DNA of 64,000 nt. Origin: Streptomyces sp. NRRL B-1347 (lineage in GTDB: Bacteria > Actinomycetota > Actinomycetes > Streptomycetales > Streptomycetaceae). The stretch spans positions 68,761-132,760 of the forward strand of contig NZ_JOJM01000016.1 in assembly GCF_000720325.1 (NCBI RefSeq), read 5' to 3'. Made by a program: the position numbers and the translations under genes. Positions 37,406 to 45,133 of this stretch are shown here, piece by piece. Each line of letters opens with the position of its first letter. The stretch's first letter is position 1. The notes under the pieces were generated by a model. It was not told the DNA's origin, did no database searches, and saw nothing but the letters and a program-made list of their open reading frames with translations.

Positions 37406-37419
37406 TTGGTCAAGACCAA
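37406..37419. promoter_or_regulatory. DasR-like palindromic operator upstream of the GntR gene
   Basis: TTGGTC-AA-GACCAA is a 14-bp site differing only in its centre from the DasR consensus core TGGTCTAGACCA. It lies about 100 bases before the GntR start, so autoregulation is the simplest reading. Confidence 0.65.
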
Positions 37420-37549
37420 TCCTGCTTCCGTTACTGCCCGCACAGAAGTGGTGCCACAGAGCATTCATGCGGTGTTCGCGAAGGGTCGACACCTCACCCC
37501 CTGGCGTGACGAAAACCGATACGTCCCCCACGCGCGCGGACGACACGAA

Positions 37550-37576
37550 GCCCCCGCCCATTGCACGGGCGGGGGC
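37550..37576 (-). terminator. Terminator of the ECF sigma-factor gene
   Basis: GCCCCCGCCC-ATTGCAC-GGGCGGGGGC gives 10-bp perfect arms, 21 bases after the sigma-factor stop on the minus strand. Confidence 0.8.
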
Positions 37577-37597
37577 CTGGTCCGGGAGGCCGGGGGC

Positions 37598-38506
37598 CTA
37601 GGCGGACAGGGACACGAGCTTGTCCGGATTCCGCACAATGTAGACGCGCTGTACACGACCGTCGGCGACATCCAGCTGGAAGATGCTGTCCACCTTGCCG
37701 TCCACCAGGAACACGACGGAGGCGGCGCCGTTGAGCTCCACGAAGCGGAACTCGACCCGCTCGGCGTCCGGCAGGCCCTTCTTCGTCGCGCCCAGCACGA
37801 AGCGGCCCACCTTGTCGGCGGACTCCACGACCCGCAGCGGCGCCCTGGCCTTGCCGCCGCTGTCGCCGACCAGGCGCACGTCCGGGGCGAGCAGCGCCAT
37901 GAGGCCGTCCAGGTCGCCGTCCGTCGCCGCGGCGAGGAAGCGCTCGGTCAGGTCGCGCCGCTCGACGGGGTCGACCTCGTAGCGCGGCCTGCCCTCGTCG
38001 ACGTGCTTGCGGGCGCGGCCGGCGAGCTGGCGCACGGCGGCCTCGCTGCGGTCGAGGGTGACGGCGATCTCGGAGTACGGGAACCCGAAGGCCTCGCGGA
38101 GCACGAACACCGCGCGCTCCAGGGGTGAGAGGGACTCCAGGACGACGAGGACGGCGAGCGACACGGAGTCGGCGAGCATGGCCCGCTCCGCGGTGTCGGG
38201 GACGGTCGGCCCGAAGTCGGTCTCGAAGGGTTCGGGCAGCCAGGGCCCCACGTAGGACTCGCGCCGCGACTGCACGTGGCGGAGCCGGTCGATGGCCAGG
38301 CGCGTGGTGACGCGCACCAAGTAGGCGCGCGGTTCGCGCACTTGCTCCCGGTCGGCGGTCGACCAGCGCAGCCAGGCGTCCTGGACGACGTCCTCCGCGT
38401 CGGCCACCCGGCCGAGCATGCGGTAGGCGACGCCGATGAGGACGGGCCGGTGTTCTTCGAAGACGTCGGTCGCGGTGTCGGTAGCCACGGTCCCATCCCA
38501 GCTCAC
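37598..38506 (-). CDS. sigJ: ECF41-type (SigJ-like) sigma factor with C-terminal SnoaL-like domain
   Basis: This 302-residue extracytoplasmic-function sigma factor has sigma-2 (FEEHRPVLIGVAYRMLG, DAEDVVQDAWLRW) and sigma-4 (LSPLERAVFVLREAFGFPYSE) regions. A C-terminal NTF2/SnoaL-like extension of about 115 residues follows. The ECF41 hallmarks are visible: WLPEPFET in the linker and a DSGGKA element in place of the DGGGK/R motif that modulates activity. No anti-sigma gene is adjacent, as expected for this group. GTG at 38506 follows GGAGGG; GTG at 38488 is an alternative. It is divergent from an alpha/beta hydrolase. Confidence 0.88.
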   Translation of the reverse strand: MSWDGTVATDTATDVFEEHRPVLIGVAYRMLGRVADAEDVVQDAWLRWSTADREQVREPRAYLVRVTTRLAIDRLRHVQSRRESYVGPWLPEPFETDFGPTVPDTAERAMLADSVSLAVLVVLESLSPLERAVFVLREAFGFPYSEIAVTLDRSEAAVRQLAGRARKHVDEGRPRYEVDPVERRDLTERFLAAATDGDLDGLMALLAPDVRLVGDSGGKARAPLRVVESADKVGRFVLGATKKGLPDAERVEFRFVELNGAASVVFLVDGKVDSIFQLDVADGRVQRVYIVRNPDKLVSLSA

Positions 38507-38659
38507 CGGCCCTCCGCTGTCCACCCGTGGCGGGCACGGGCGGACGAGGATCACAGCCGTGCGCGGCCGCGCCTCCCCCGCCGGAGCCGACCGGCCCCTT
38601 GAACTCGGCGCTACTGAGCGGTAATTCTTGCTGACAAGCCGTCTAAGTCAGGAGTGGTC

Positions 38660-39499
38660 ATGGCCGCAGAGGTGGCAGAGGTCTCATTCGCCGTCGAATC
38701 GCCTCGCGGGCCGCGCACGGTGACCGTCTCCTACCGGCGCACGGGTAGCGGCGCGCCCCTGCTGCTCCTGCACGGCATCGGGCACCACCGCCAGGCCTGG
38801 GACCCGGTCGTGGACGTCCTGGCGGCCGAGCGCGACGTGATCGCCGTGGACCTGCCGGGCTTCGGCGTGTCGCCGCCGCTCCCGGACGGACTCGCGTACG
38901 GCCTGCCGTCGGTGGTGCCGGCGCTCGCCGCGCTGTGCGCGGCCCTGGACGTCGAGCGGCCGCACGTGGCGGGCAATTCGCTGGGCGGCCTGCTCGCCCT
39001 GGAGCTCGGCCGCGAGAAGCTCGTACGGTCCGTCACGGCTCTTTCGCCCGCCGGGTTCTGGACCCAGGCCGAGCGGCGGTACGCGTTCGCGACGCTGCTC
39101 TCCATGCGGCGCCTCGCGTCCGCCGTGCCGGTGCCCGTGATCGAGCGGCTCTCCCGCAGCGCCGCGGGCCGCACGGCCCTGACGAGCACCATCTACGCCC
39201 GGCCCGCGCGCCGGGCGCCGGAGGCCGTCGTCGCCGAGACGCTCGCGCTGCGGTACGCGACCGGGTTCGAGCAGACGCTGGCCGCGGGGCGCGACGTGGT
39301 GTTCCGGGACGATGTGCCGGGCCTTCCGGTGACGATCGCCTGGGGCACCCGCGACCGGCTGCTGCTGCGCCGCCAGGGCGTGCGCGCCAAGCGGGCCGTC
39401 CCCGAGGCCCGGCTCGTCCGGCTGCCCGGCTGCGGGCACGTGCCGATGAACGACGACCCCGCGCGCGTGGCGCGCGTCATCCTCGACACGAGCCGCTGA
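38660..39499 (+). CDS. Alpha/beta-fold hydrolase
   Basis: This 279-residue hydrolase carries LLLLHGIGHHRQAWDPV (oxyanion region), the nucleophile elbow GNSLGG with Ser107, the acid in WGTRDRLLLRR and the catalytic His in LPGCGHVPMNDDP. ATG 38660 is chosen because CAGGAG lies just upstream; a GTG two codons earlier overlaps that site. No signal peptide. Being divergent from an ECF41 sigma factor, it is a good candidate member of that regulon; ECF41 neighbours are often oxidoreductases or hydrolases. Substrate unknown. Confidence 0.88.
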   Translation: MAAEVAEVSFAVESPRGPRTVTVSYRRTGSGAPLLLLHGIGHHRQAWDPVVDVLAAERDVIAVDLPGFGVSPPLPDGLAYGLPSVVPALAALCAALDVERPHVAGNSLGGLLALELGREKLVRSVTALSPAGFWTQAERRYAFATLLSMRRLASAVPVPVIERLSRSAAGRTALTSTIYARPARRAPEAVVAETLALRYATGFEQTLAAGRDVVFRDDVPGLPVTIAWGTRDRLLLRRQGVRAKRAVPEARLVRLPGCGHVPMNDDPARVARVILDTSR

Positions 39500-39514
39500 C
39501 GCCCCGGGCGGGCG

Positions 39515-39708
39515 TCAGGAGTTGAACCACGCGCGCGTGGAGAGCACCAGGCGGTAGCCGTCGGGGTCCTCGGTGGGCCGCGACTCCACGGGGGCGGCCT
39601 GCTCGTGGACGAGCTCCAGGTGCCAGGAGGCGTCCGGCGAGCCGACCATGAGCGGCGCGTGCCCGCCATGCGGGCGATGTGGATGTGGCTCGAACCGTTG
39701 ACGGGCAC
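39515..39708 (-). pseudogene. Remnant of a VOC/glyoxalase gene with two internal deletions and a frame change
   Basis: The minus strand starts MPVNGSSHIHIARM, the normal N-terminus of a Streptomyces VOC protein. The following amino acids change frame to HAPLMVGSPDASWHLELVHE, which belongs to the first-domain strand. After APVESRPTE the frame continues DPDGYRLVLSTRAW, the last strand of the fold. About 30 residues are missing at the first junction and about 50 at the second, judged against the normal two-half VOC layout. No functional fold can form. Confidence 0.75.
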
Positions 39709-39900
39709 GGGGGCTCCTTACGTCCTGCTGGGGTGCGGCGCGCCCTGGCACGCGCCGTCCGGGCCACTTCCGGACGGGCCCGCGCGGCGGTTCCCCTGGG
39801 GCCATGGCCAGTTGTTCACTTGGGGTTCGCGTGCGAGCCGTGACGCGAAAGTAAACGTGACTCCGCACACCGATCGACCGCCGTCTCTGGAGGCGCCCTC

Positions 39901-41490
39901 ATGTCACACCGTCCGTCGAGCCCGTCCCCGCGCCGCCGCAGCGTGCTGCGCGGCTCGCTCGCCGTGCCCGCCGCGCTCGCCGTGCCCGCCGTCTCCGCGC
40001 TCGGCGGCGCCGCCCCGGCCTTCGCCCGCTCGGGTCGCCCCAGCGCCCGCTGGGGCGTGCAGGCCGGTGACGTGGGCGCGCACTCGGGTCTGGTGTGGGT
40101 CCGCTCCGACCGCCCCGCCCGCATGATCGTGGAGACCTCCGCCACCGAGTCGTTCCGCAGACCCAAGCGCTGGTACGGGCCGCTGCTCGGCCCGCGCACC
40201 GACTTCACGGGGACGACGCGGCTGCGCGAACTGCCCTCCGGGGAGCAGATCCACTACCGCGTGCTCCTGGCCGACCCGGACGACCCCAGGCGCACCGGCA
40301 AACCGGTCACGGGCACGTTCCGCACGGTCTCCCGCTCGCGCAAGGACGGCGTGCGCTTCCTGTGGTCGGGCGACATCGCGGGCCAGGGCTGGGGTATCAA
40401 CCCGGACCTCGGCGGCTGGCAGGTCTACGAGGAGATGCGCCGGCGCAACCCCGACTTCTTCCTGTGCAGCGGCGACAACATCTACGCCGACGGCCCCATC
40501 CAGGCGAGCGTCACGCTGCCCGACGGGCGGGTGTGGCGGAACGTCACCACCGAGGAGAAGTCGAAGGTCGCCGAGACGCTCGCGGAGTTCCGCGGCAACT
40601 TCCGCTACAACCTGCTCGACGAGCACGTGCGCCGCTTCAACGCCCAGGTGCCCTCCATCGTGCAGTGGGACGACCACGAGGTGCGCAACAACTGGTACCC
40701 GGGGCAGATCCTCGACGACCCGCGCTACACGGAGAAGGACGTCGACGTCCTCGCGGGGCGTTCGCTGCGGGCGTTCAGCGAGTACTACCCGATCTCGACG
40801 CAGCGCCCGGGCGACAAGGACGGGCGGGTGTACCGGGTCCTGCGGCACGGCCCGCTCCTGGACGTGTTCGTGCTCGACATGCGCACGTACCGCAACGCGA
40901 ACTCGCCGAACCGCCAGCCGGAGGACGCCACGGGCATCCTCGGCGCCGAGCAGCTCGCCTGGCTCAAGCGGGAGTTGTCGCGCTCGCGCGCGGTGTGGAA
41001 GGTCATCGCGTCCGACATGCCGCTCGGCCTGGTCGTCGCGGACGGCCGGACGAACTTCGAGGCCGTCGCGCAGGGCGACCCGGGCGCGCCGCTCGGCCGC
41101 GAGCTGCAGATCGCCGAGCTGCTCCGGCACATCAAGCACCGCCGGATCACCGGCACGGTGTGGCTGACCGCCGACGTGCACTACACCTCGGCGCAGCACT
41201 ACGACCCGTCGCGCGCCGCGTTCAAGGACTTCGCCCCGTTCTGGGAGTTCGTGTCCGGGCCGCTGGCCGCGGGCGGCTTCCCCGCCGTGAAGCTCGATGG
41301 AACCTTCGGTCCGGACCAGACGTTCGTCAAAGCGCCGGACCGGCCCAACACGTCGCCGGCGGAGACACCGCCGTACTACGGAGAGGTGGACATCGACGGC
41401 GGCAGCGGCGAGTTGACGGTGCGGCTGCGCCAGCAGGGCGGGGGCGTGCTCTTCACCAAGGTGCTGCAGCCGGGGCGCGTGGGCCAGTGA
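39901..41490 (+). CDS. phoD: Tat-exported PhoD-family alkaline phosphatase
   Basis: This 529-residue secreted phosphodiesterase/phosphatase begins with a twin-arginine signal (PRRRSVLRGSLAVPAALAVP, cleavage near AFA-RSG). The PhoD N-terminal beta domain (WGVQAGDVGAHSGLVWVRSD) and metallophosphatase core follow, with SGDNIYADGP, IVQWDDHEVRNNWYPG and WLTADVHYTSAQHYDP. These contain the metal-binding Asp, Asn and His residues. In actinobacteria PhoD enzymes release phosphate from diesters and teichoic acid under PhoP control, but no clear PHO box was recognised upstream. Start ATG 39901 has GGAGG nearby. Confidence 0.92.
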   Translation: MSHRPSSPSPRRRSVLRGSLAVPAALAVPAVSALGGAAPAFARSGRPSARWGVQAGDVGAHSGLVWVRSDRPARMIVETSATESFRRPKRWYGPLLGPRTDFTGTTRLRELPSGEQIHYRVLLADPDDPRRTGKPVTGTFRTVSRSRKDGVRFLWSGDIAGQGWGINPDLGGWQVYEEMRRRNPDFFLCSGDNIYADGPIQASVTLPDGRVWRNVTTEEKSKVAETLAEFRGNFRYNLLDEHVRRFNAQVPSIVQWDDHEVRNNWYPGQILDDPRYTEKDVDVLAGRSLRAFSEYYPISTQRPGDKDGRVYRVLRHGPLLDVFVLDMRTYRNANSPNRQPEDATGILGAEQLAWLKRELSRSRAVWKVIASDMPLGLVVADGRTNFEAVAQGDPGAPLGRELQIAELLRHIKHRRITGTVWLTADVHYTSAQHYDPSRAAFKDFAPFWEFVSGPLAAGGFPAVKLDGTFGPDQTFVKAPDRPNTSPAETPPYYGEVDIDGGSGELTVRLRQQGGGVLFTKVLQPGRVGQ

Positions 41491-41494
41491 GCCT

Positions 41495-41514
41495 CCGGCG
41501 GACGCGTCCGCCGG
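41495..41514 (+). terminator. Perfect 20-bp palindrome after phoD
   Basis: CCGGCGGACG-CGTCCGCCGG begins five bases after the phoD stop and is fully self-complementary, so it can form a strong hairpin with a tight loop. It is the probable transcription end. Confidence 0.55.
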
Positions 41515-41872
41515 TGAGCGCTCGCGGGTGCTTCCGTTGGCGCGTACGGATGGGCGCTTCCGCCGGTGAAGTGCTGGACGGCACGACCACCGGTGCGCCA
41601 CGGTGGACGCGGTGCCGCTGACGGCCCGCGGTCGGTGACGACGCGCGGGCCCGCGGCGGCCACAGGACCGGGCGGGCCGGGAGGCCCGCGACGGTCGAAA
41701 GGGTCGGACCGACCGAGAGGTCAGTGACGATCAATGGGCCGGTGACGGCCGACGGGGGAGATCGATGGACCATCACGGTGAACAAAAAGGAATGAAAGCG
41801 ACAGAACCGCACTTAACCCATCAGTCACAAGGCGTTCGCGATCACGCAACACCCTTGAGCCACAGTGACGGT
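41515..41872. other. Gap before the ACT-GNAT gene, probable promoter region
   Basis: No gene is supported. From about 41765 the sequence becomes markedly AT-richer (AACAAAAAGGAATGAAAGCG) and includes a TTA triplet in the downstream reading frame, as expected of promoter rather than coding DNA. Confidence 0.5.
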
Positions 41873-43309
41873 ATGAGTGCTGACATGCCTGATGTGACAC
41901 GGAGGAAGGACGGCCGGCCGGTGCACCACTGGCGCCGGGACGTCATCGAACTGGCCGCGCTGTTCACGGCCGTGGCCGTGGCGGACGCCGTGGCGAATCT
42001 CGTGGGACACGGCCCGGACGGGCCCGAGCTGCTGCTCGTCTCGGCCGTCGTCCTGGTCGCCACGGCCGGGTTCCACACCTGGTGGGCGCGGCGCCACACC
42101 CATGCGCCGCCCGGCACGGGCGATGCCGAGACCGATACCGGCGCCCGGACCTCCGCTCCGGAGGACCGGGCCGCCACCGCGTCCGGACCGGCGGCGGCCG
42201 CGGACCGGTCAGCGCCGCCCGCAGACGGGTCGACGCTGTGGCGCATGCGGACGACCGTGCGCGACGAGCCGGGTTCGCTGGCCGCGCTGTGCACGGCGCT
42301 CGCGCACGAGCGCGTCGACATCCTCAGCCTGCAGACGCATCCGCTGGCCGACGGCACGGTCGACGAGTTCCTGCTGCGCGCGCCCGCCGCGCTGCCCGCG
42401 GCGGGCCTCACGCGCGCGATCTCCGCGGCGGGCGGATCGAGCACCTGGATCGAGCGGGCGGACGCGCACGACCTGGTGGACGCGCCCACGCGCATCCTGA
42501 GCCTCGCCACCCGCACGGCCCTGGACGCGGCCGAACTGCCGCTCGCGCTGCGCCAGTTGCTGGGCCGCTGCACGATCCGCTCGCTGCCCGCCCGGCAGGA
42601 TCAGGGCACCGAAGGGGCGGTGCCCGTCGAAGGCGCCTGGGAGGGCACCGTCCTGCGGCTCCGGGCCCCCGAAGGCGGAGTGATCACGGTCGAGCGTCCG
42701 TATCTGCCCTTCACCCCCACGGAGTTCGCCCGCGCGCGGGCCCTCGTGGAGCTGGACGCCAGGCTCGGCCCGCGCGTGCCGCGCGGCGAGGACGTCCTGA
42801 CCCTCGCCGAGGGCAACGACATCACGGTCAGCCGCGCCGACACCTCCGACCTGGACGCCGCGAAGGCCATGCACGAGCGCTGCTCCCAGCACACCCTGGG
42901 CATGCGCTACCACGGCCCGGTGGGAGACGCCGACCGCTATCTGAACCACCTGCTGAGCCCGCGCTTCGGCCGCACCCTGGCCGCGCGCACGGCCTCCGGC
43001 CGCGTCGTCGGCCTCGGCCATCTGCTCTGGGACGGGGACGAGACGGAGATCGCGCTGCTCGTCGAGGACGAGTGGCAGCGCCGCGGCGTCGGCCGCGAAC
43101 TGCTCGCCCGGCTCGTCGCGATGGCCACCGAGGCGGGCTGCGACAACGTGTACGCGGTGACGCAGTCGTCCAACACCGGCATGGTCGCGGCGATGCGCGG
43201 CCTCGCCCTGCCCCTCGACTTCCAGATCGAGGAGGGCACGCTGGTCATCACCGCGCGCCTGGACACGACACCAGCGCGCTCGCACCTCCCGTACGACAGC
43301 CACCAGTGA
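41873..43309 (+). CDS. Membrane-anchored ACT domain-GNAT acetyltransferase fusion
   Basis: This is a protein of about 478 residues in three parts. Residues 20-65 hold two hydrophobic helices (VIELAALFTAVAVADAVANL; LLLVSAVVLVATAGFHTWW). After a Pro/Ala-rich linker comes an ACT-like regulatory domain (WRMRTTVRDEPGSLAALCTA, VDILSLQTHPL). The C-terminal part is a GNAT domain with DITVSRADTSDLDAAKAMHE and the acetyl-CoA loop VEDEWQRRGVGRELLARL. ACT domains bind amino acids, so allosteric acetylation is plausible. The start is uncertain: ATG 41765 has a better ribosome site but codes through promoter-like DNA. Confidence 0.8.
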   Translation: MSADMPDVTRRKDGRPVHHWRRDVIELAALFTAVAVADAVANLVGHGPDGPELLLVSAVVLVATAGFHTWWARRHTHAPPGTGDAETDTGARTSAPEDRAATASGPAAAADRSAPPADGSTLWRMRTTVRDEPGSLAALCTALAHERVDILSLQTHPLADGTVDEFLLRAPAALPAAGLTRAISAAGGSSTWIERADAHDLVDAPTRILSLATRTALDAAELPLALRQLLGRCTIRSLPARQDQGTEGAVPVEGAWEGTVLRLRAPEGGVITVERPYLPFTPTEFARARALVELDARLGPRVPRGEDVLTLAEGNDITVSRADTSDLDAAKAMHERCSQHTLGMRYHGPVGDADRYLNHLLSPRFGRTLAARTASGRVVGLGHLLWDGDETEIALLVEDEWQRRGVGRELLARLVAMATEAGCDNVYAVTQSSNTGMVAAMRGLALPLDFQIEEGTLVITARLDTTPARSHLPYDSHQ

Positions 43310-43329
43310 GTTCGCCTACGAGCGGCGGC

Positions 43330-43369
43330 CCCCCGCCGGAGCCCGGGACGGTCCGGGCTCCGGCGGGGG
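43330..43369. terminator. Strong bidirectional terminator
   Basis: CCCCCGCCGGAGCCCGG and its exact complement form 17-bp arms around a six-base loop, between the convergent ACT-GNAT and NAD(P)-oxidoreductase genes. Confidence 0.85.
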
Positions 43370-43385
43370 AACGGGCCACCGGACC

Positions 43386-44255
43386 CTAGACCCCGGCGTC
43401 GGGGGCAAGGTGCGAGGCGGCCATGTCCTTGTCGGCGTGTCCCGCATCGGCCGCCCGCTCGAACCGGCGCAGACCGGCCGCCGTCACGTCCACCGGTACG
43501 CCGGCGGACCGCGCGGCCTCGACGACCAGGCGCGCGTCCTTCGCCGCGTTGGCCACGGAGAAGCTGGGCGTGTGGCCGCCCGTGAGCATGGCGGCCGCCT
43601 TGGCCCGGAAGAACGGGCTGTCCAGGGGCCCGCCCGCGATCACGTCCACGACCAGGGCGGGATCGACGCCGAGGCCGTCGGCCAGGGCCAGGCTCTCCGC
43701 CGCGCCGTGGGTGAGCGCGAACACGAAGCTGTTCAGGGCGAGCTTGAGGCGACTCGCGGCGCCGTGCTCCTCGGAGACCCAGACCGTACGGCTGCCGATC
43801 GCGTCGAAGACCGGCTCCACCCGGTCCCGCCCGGCCCCCGGACCGGAGGCCAGGACGACGAGCTGCCCGTTCTCCGCGGGCTGCTTCGTGCCCTGCACCG
43901 GGGCGTCGTACAGGACGAGCCCATGGTGCTCGGCGAAGTCCGCCAGGTCGTCCGTGGCGGCCGCGCCCACGGTGCTCAGCTGGACCCACGCGGTGCCCCG
44001 GGTGAGGCCGGGCGCCGCGGCCTCCATGGCCTCGCGCACGGCGGGCCCGTCCTTGAGCACGGTCACCACGACGTCCGCGCCCGCCACCGCCCCGGCCGGG
44101 TCGGCGTGCGCCTCCACGCCGTCGAGCGCGGCCAGTTCGGCGGCCTTGGCGGGCGTGCGGTTCCACACGCTCACCGCGAACTTCCCGCGCAGGTTGCGCG
44201 CCACGGGGGCGCCGATGGTGCCGGTGCCGAGCACGGCGACCTTCTGCCGAGTCAT
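43386..44255 (-). CDS. NAD(P)-dependent beta-hydroxyacid dehydrogenase-type oxidoreductase
   Basis: This 289-residue protein of the 6-phosphogluconate/3-hydroxyisobutyrate dehydrogenase superfamily has the Rossmann motif VAVLGTGTIGAPVARNL, VWNRTPAKA (the Arg suggests NADP(H)), and the substrate block YDAPVQGTKQPAENGQL. Catalytic Lys is in SRLKLALNSFVF. Relatives also include imine reductases; the true substrate is not evident. A TetR gene lies upstream on the same strand, and a related 16-base motif precedes both genes, so repression by that TetR is likely. Confidence 0.88.
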   Translation of the reverse strand: MTRQKVAVLGTGTIGAPVARNLRGKFAVSVWNRTPAKAAELAALDGVEAHADPAGAVAGADVVVTVLKDGPAVREAMEAAAPGLTRGTAWVQLSTVGAAATDDLADFAEHHGLVLYDAPVQGTKQPAENGQLVVLASGPGAGRDRVEPVFDAIGSRTVWVSEEHGAASRLKLALNSFVFALTHGAAESLALADGLGVDPALVVDVIAGGPLDSPFFRAKAAAMLTGGHTPSFSVANAAKDARLVVEAARSAGVPVDVTAAGLRRFERAADAGHADKDMAASHLAPDAGV

Positions 44256-44327
44256 GGGATTCCTTCCTGTGCGGGCCCGTCGGACCCTGTGAAGGCCTGC
44301 GGGGGCGGTCGCTTCGACCAGCCCCTT

Positions 44328-44343
44328 CTTGACCGATCATTCC
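44328..44343. promoter_or_regulatory. Candidate TetR site upstream of the oxidoreductase
   Basis: CTTGACCGATCATTCC shares 12 of 16 positions with TTTGACTGACCGTTCC, the complement of 45021-45036 before the tetR gene. It lies about 75 bases before the oxidoreductase start. Confidence 0.45.
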
Positions 44344-44413
44344 ATTATTAGGGCATGCGAAGACCGGCTGCCCTCGGGCTCATCAAGACCCCTCCAGGCT
44401 CGCCCGGTCCCGT

Positions 44414-44998
44414 TCAGTCCAGGAGCGCCAGCGCCTGCTCCGCCGCGTCGCGCACCCGGTCCTGTCCGCCGGAGACCTTCCCGACCACGCGGATGCCCTG
44501 GAGCAGGACGAGGAGCATGCGGGCGAGGGCGCGCGGATCGCGGTCCTCCGGGATCTCGCCCTGCGCCTGGGCGCGGGTCAGCGCGGAGCGCAGCAGCGCC
44601 TCCAGGCCTTCCCAGTTCCGCTCGATCCTGCGGTCCGCCGCCTCGTCGTGCGGGGCGAGCTCCGCGGCCGTGTTGGTGATGAAGCAGCCGGTGCGCCGGC
44701 AGTCGGCGGCCGAGGCCTCGGCGGCGAAGCGGCGCACGAGCATCCGCACGCCGGGCAGCGCGGGCCCGGGGCGCGACAACTCGTCGACCAGCTCGGGCTC
44801 CCGCGTCTCCGCGTACCGGTCGAGGGCCTTCAGATACAGCTCGTGCTTGTTGCCGAACGTCGCGTAGATGCTGGCGCGTCCGATGCCCAGGTGGGCGACG
44901 AGGTCCGCCATGGACGTCGCCTCGTACCCCCGGCTCCAGAACAGTTCGAGCGCCGACTGGAGCGCCACGTCGGGGTCGAATTCCTTGGACCTGGCCAT
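44414..44998 (-). CDS. TetR-family transcriptional regulator
   Basis: This 194-residue repressor has a helix-turn-helix in ALELFWSRGYEATSMADLVAHLGIG, continuing RASIYATFGNKHELYLKAL. An all-helical ligand domain (RRTGCFITNTAAELAPHD) follows, as in TetR_C_16/AcrR-type proteins. It is transcribed in the same direction as the oxidoreductase at 43386, separated by 158 bases. Effector unknown. A probable autoregulatory site lies at 45021-45036. Confidence 0.92.
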   Translation of the reverse strand: MARSKEFDPDVALQSALELFWSRGYEATSMADLVAHLGIGRASIYATFGNKHELYLKALDRYAETREPELVDELSRPGPALPGVRMLVRRFAAEASAADCRRTGCFITNTAAELAPHDEAADRRIERNWEGLEALLRSALTRAQAQGEIPEDRDPRALARMLLVLLQGIRVVGKVSGGQDRVRDAAEQALALLD

Positions 44999-45020
44999 GA
45001 GGAGGACGCTAGCCGCAACT

Positions 45021-45036
45021 GGAACGGTCAGTCAAA
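45021..45036. promoter_or_regulatory. Candidate autoregulatory site of the TetR gene
   Basis: GGAACGGTCAGTCAAA lies 23 bases before the tetR start and matches the motif in front of the oxidoreductase on the opposite strand. It is followed by ACATTCC, giving an outer GGAA/TTCC symmetry. Confidence 0.45.
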
Positions 45037-45133
45037 CATTCCTGGGGTGCGGCGGACGCCGGGGCAGGGGCGGCCGCACCGTCCCCGGCATGCGCCCGTG
45101 ACGCGCGCCCCGGTCTCGTATCAGGATGTCCGC

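Larger units (their letters stand above)
37309..37597. other. GntR promoter region and sigma-factor 3' side
   Basis: No gene is seen in these 289 bases. The part near 37350-37400 is unusually AT-rich (TTGTTTATTAAAGG) and probably holds the GntR promoter. The DasR-like palindrome and the terminator of the sigma-factor gene are listed separately. Confidence 0.55.

Noticed and set aside
39605..40126. Plus-strand open frame overlapping the start of phoD
   Set aside because: It runs antisense through the VOC remnant and out of frame with the Tat signal of PhoD; no family features.
41765..41872. Earlier start for the ACT-GNAT gene at ATG 41765
   Set aside because: The ribosome site is good, but the 36 codons are AT-rich, contain a TTA and read as polar promoter-like sequence, so the downstream start at 41873 is preferred.
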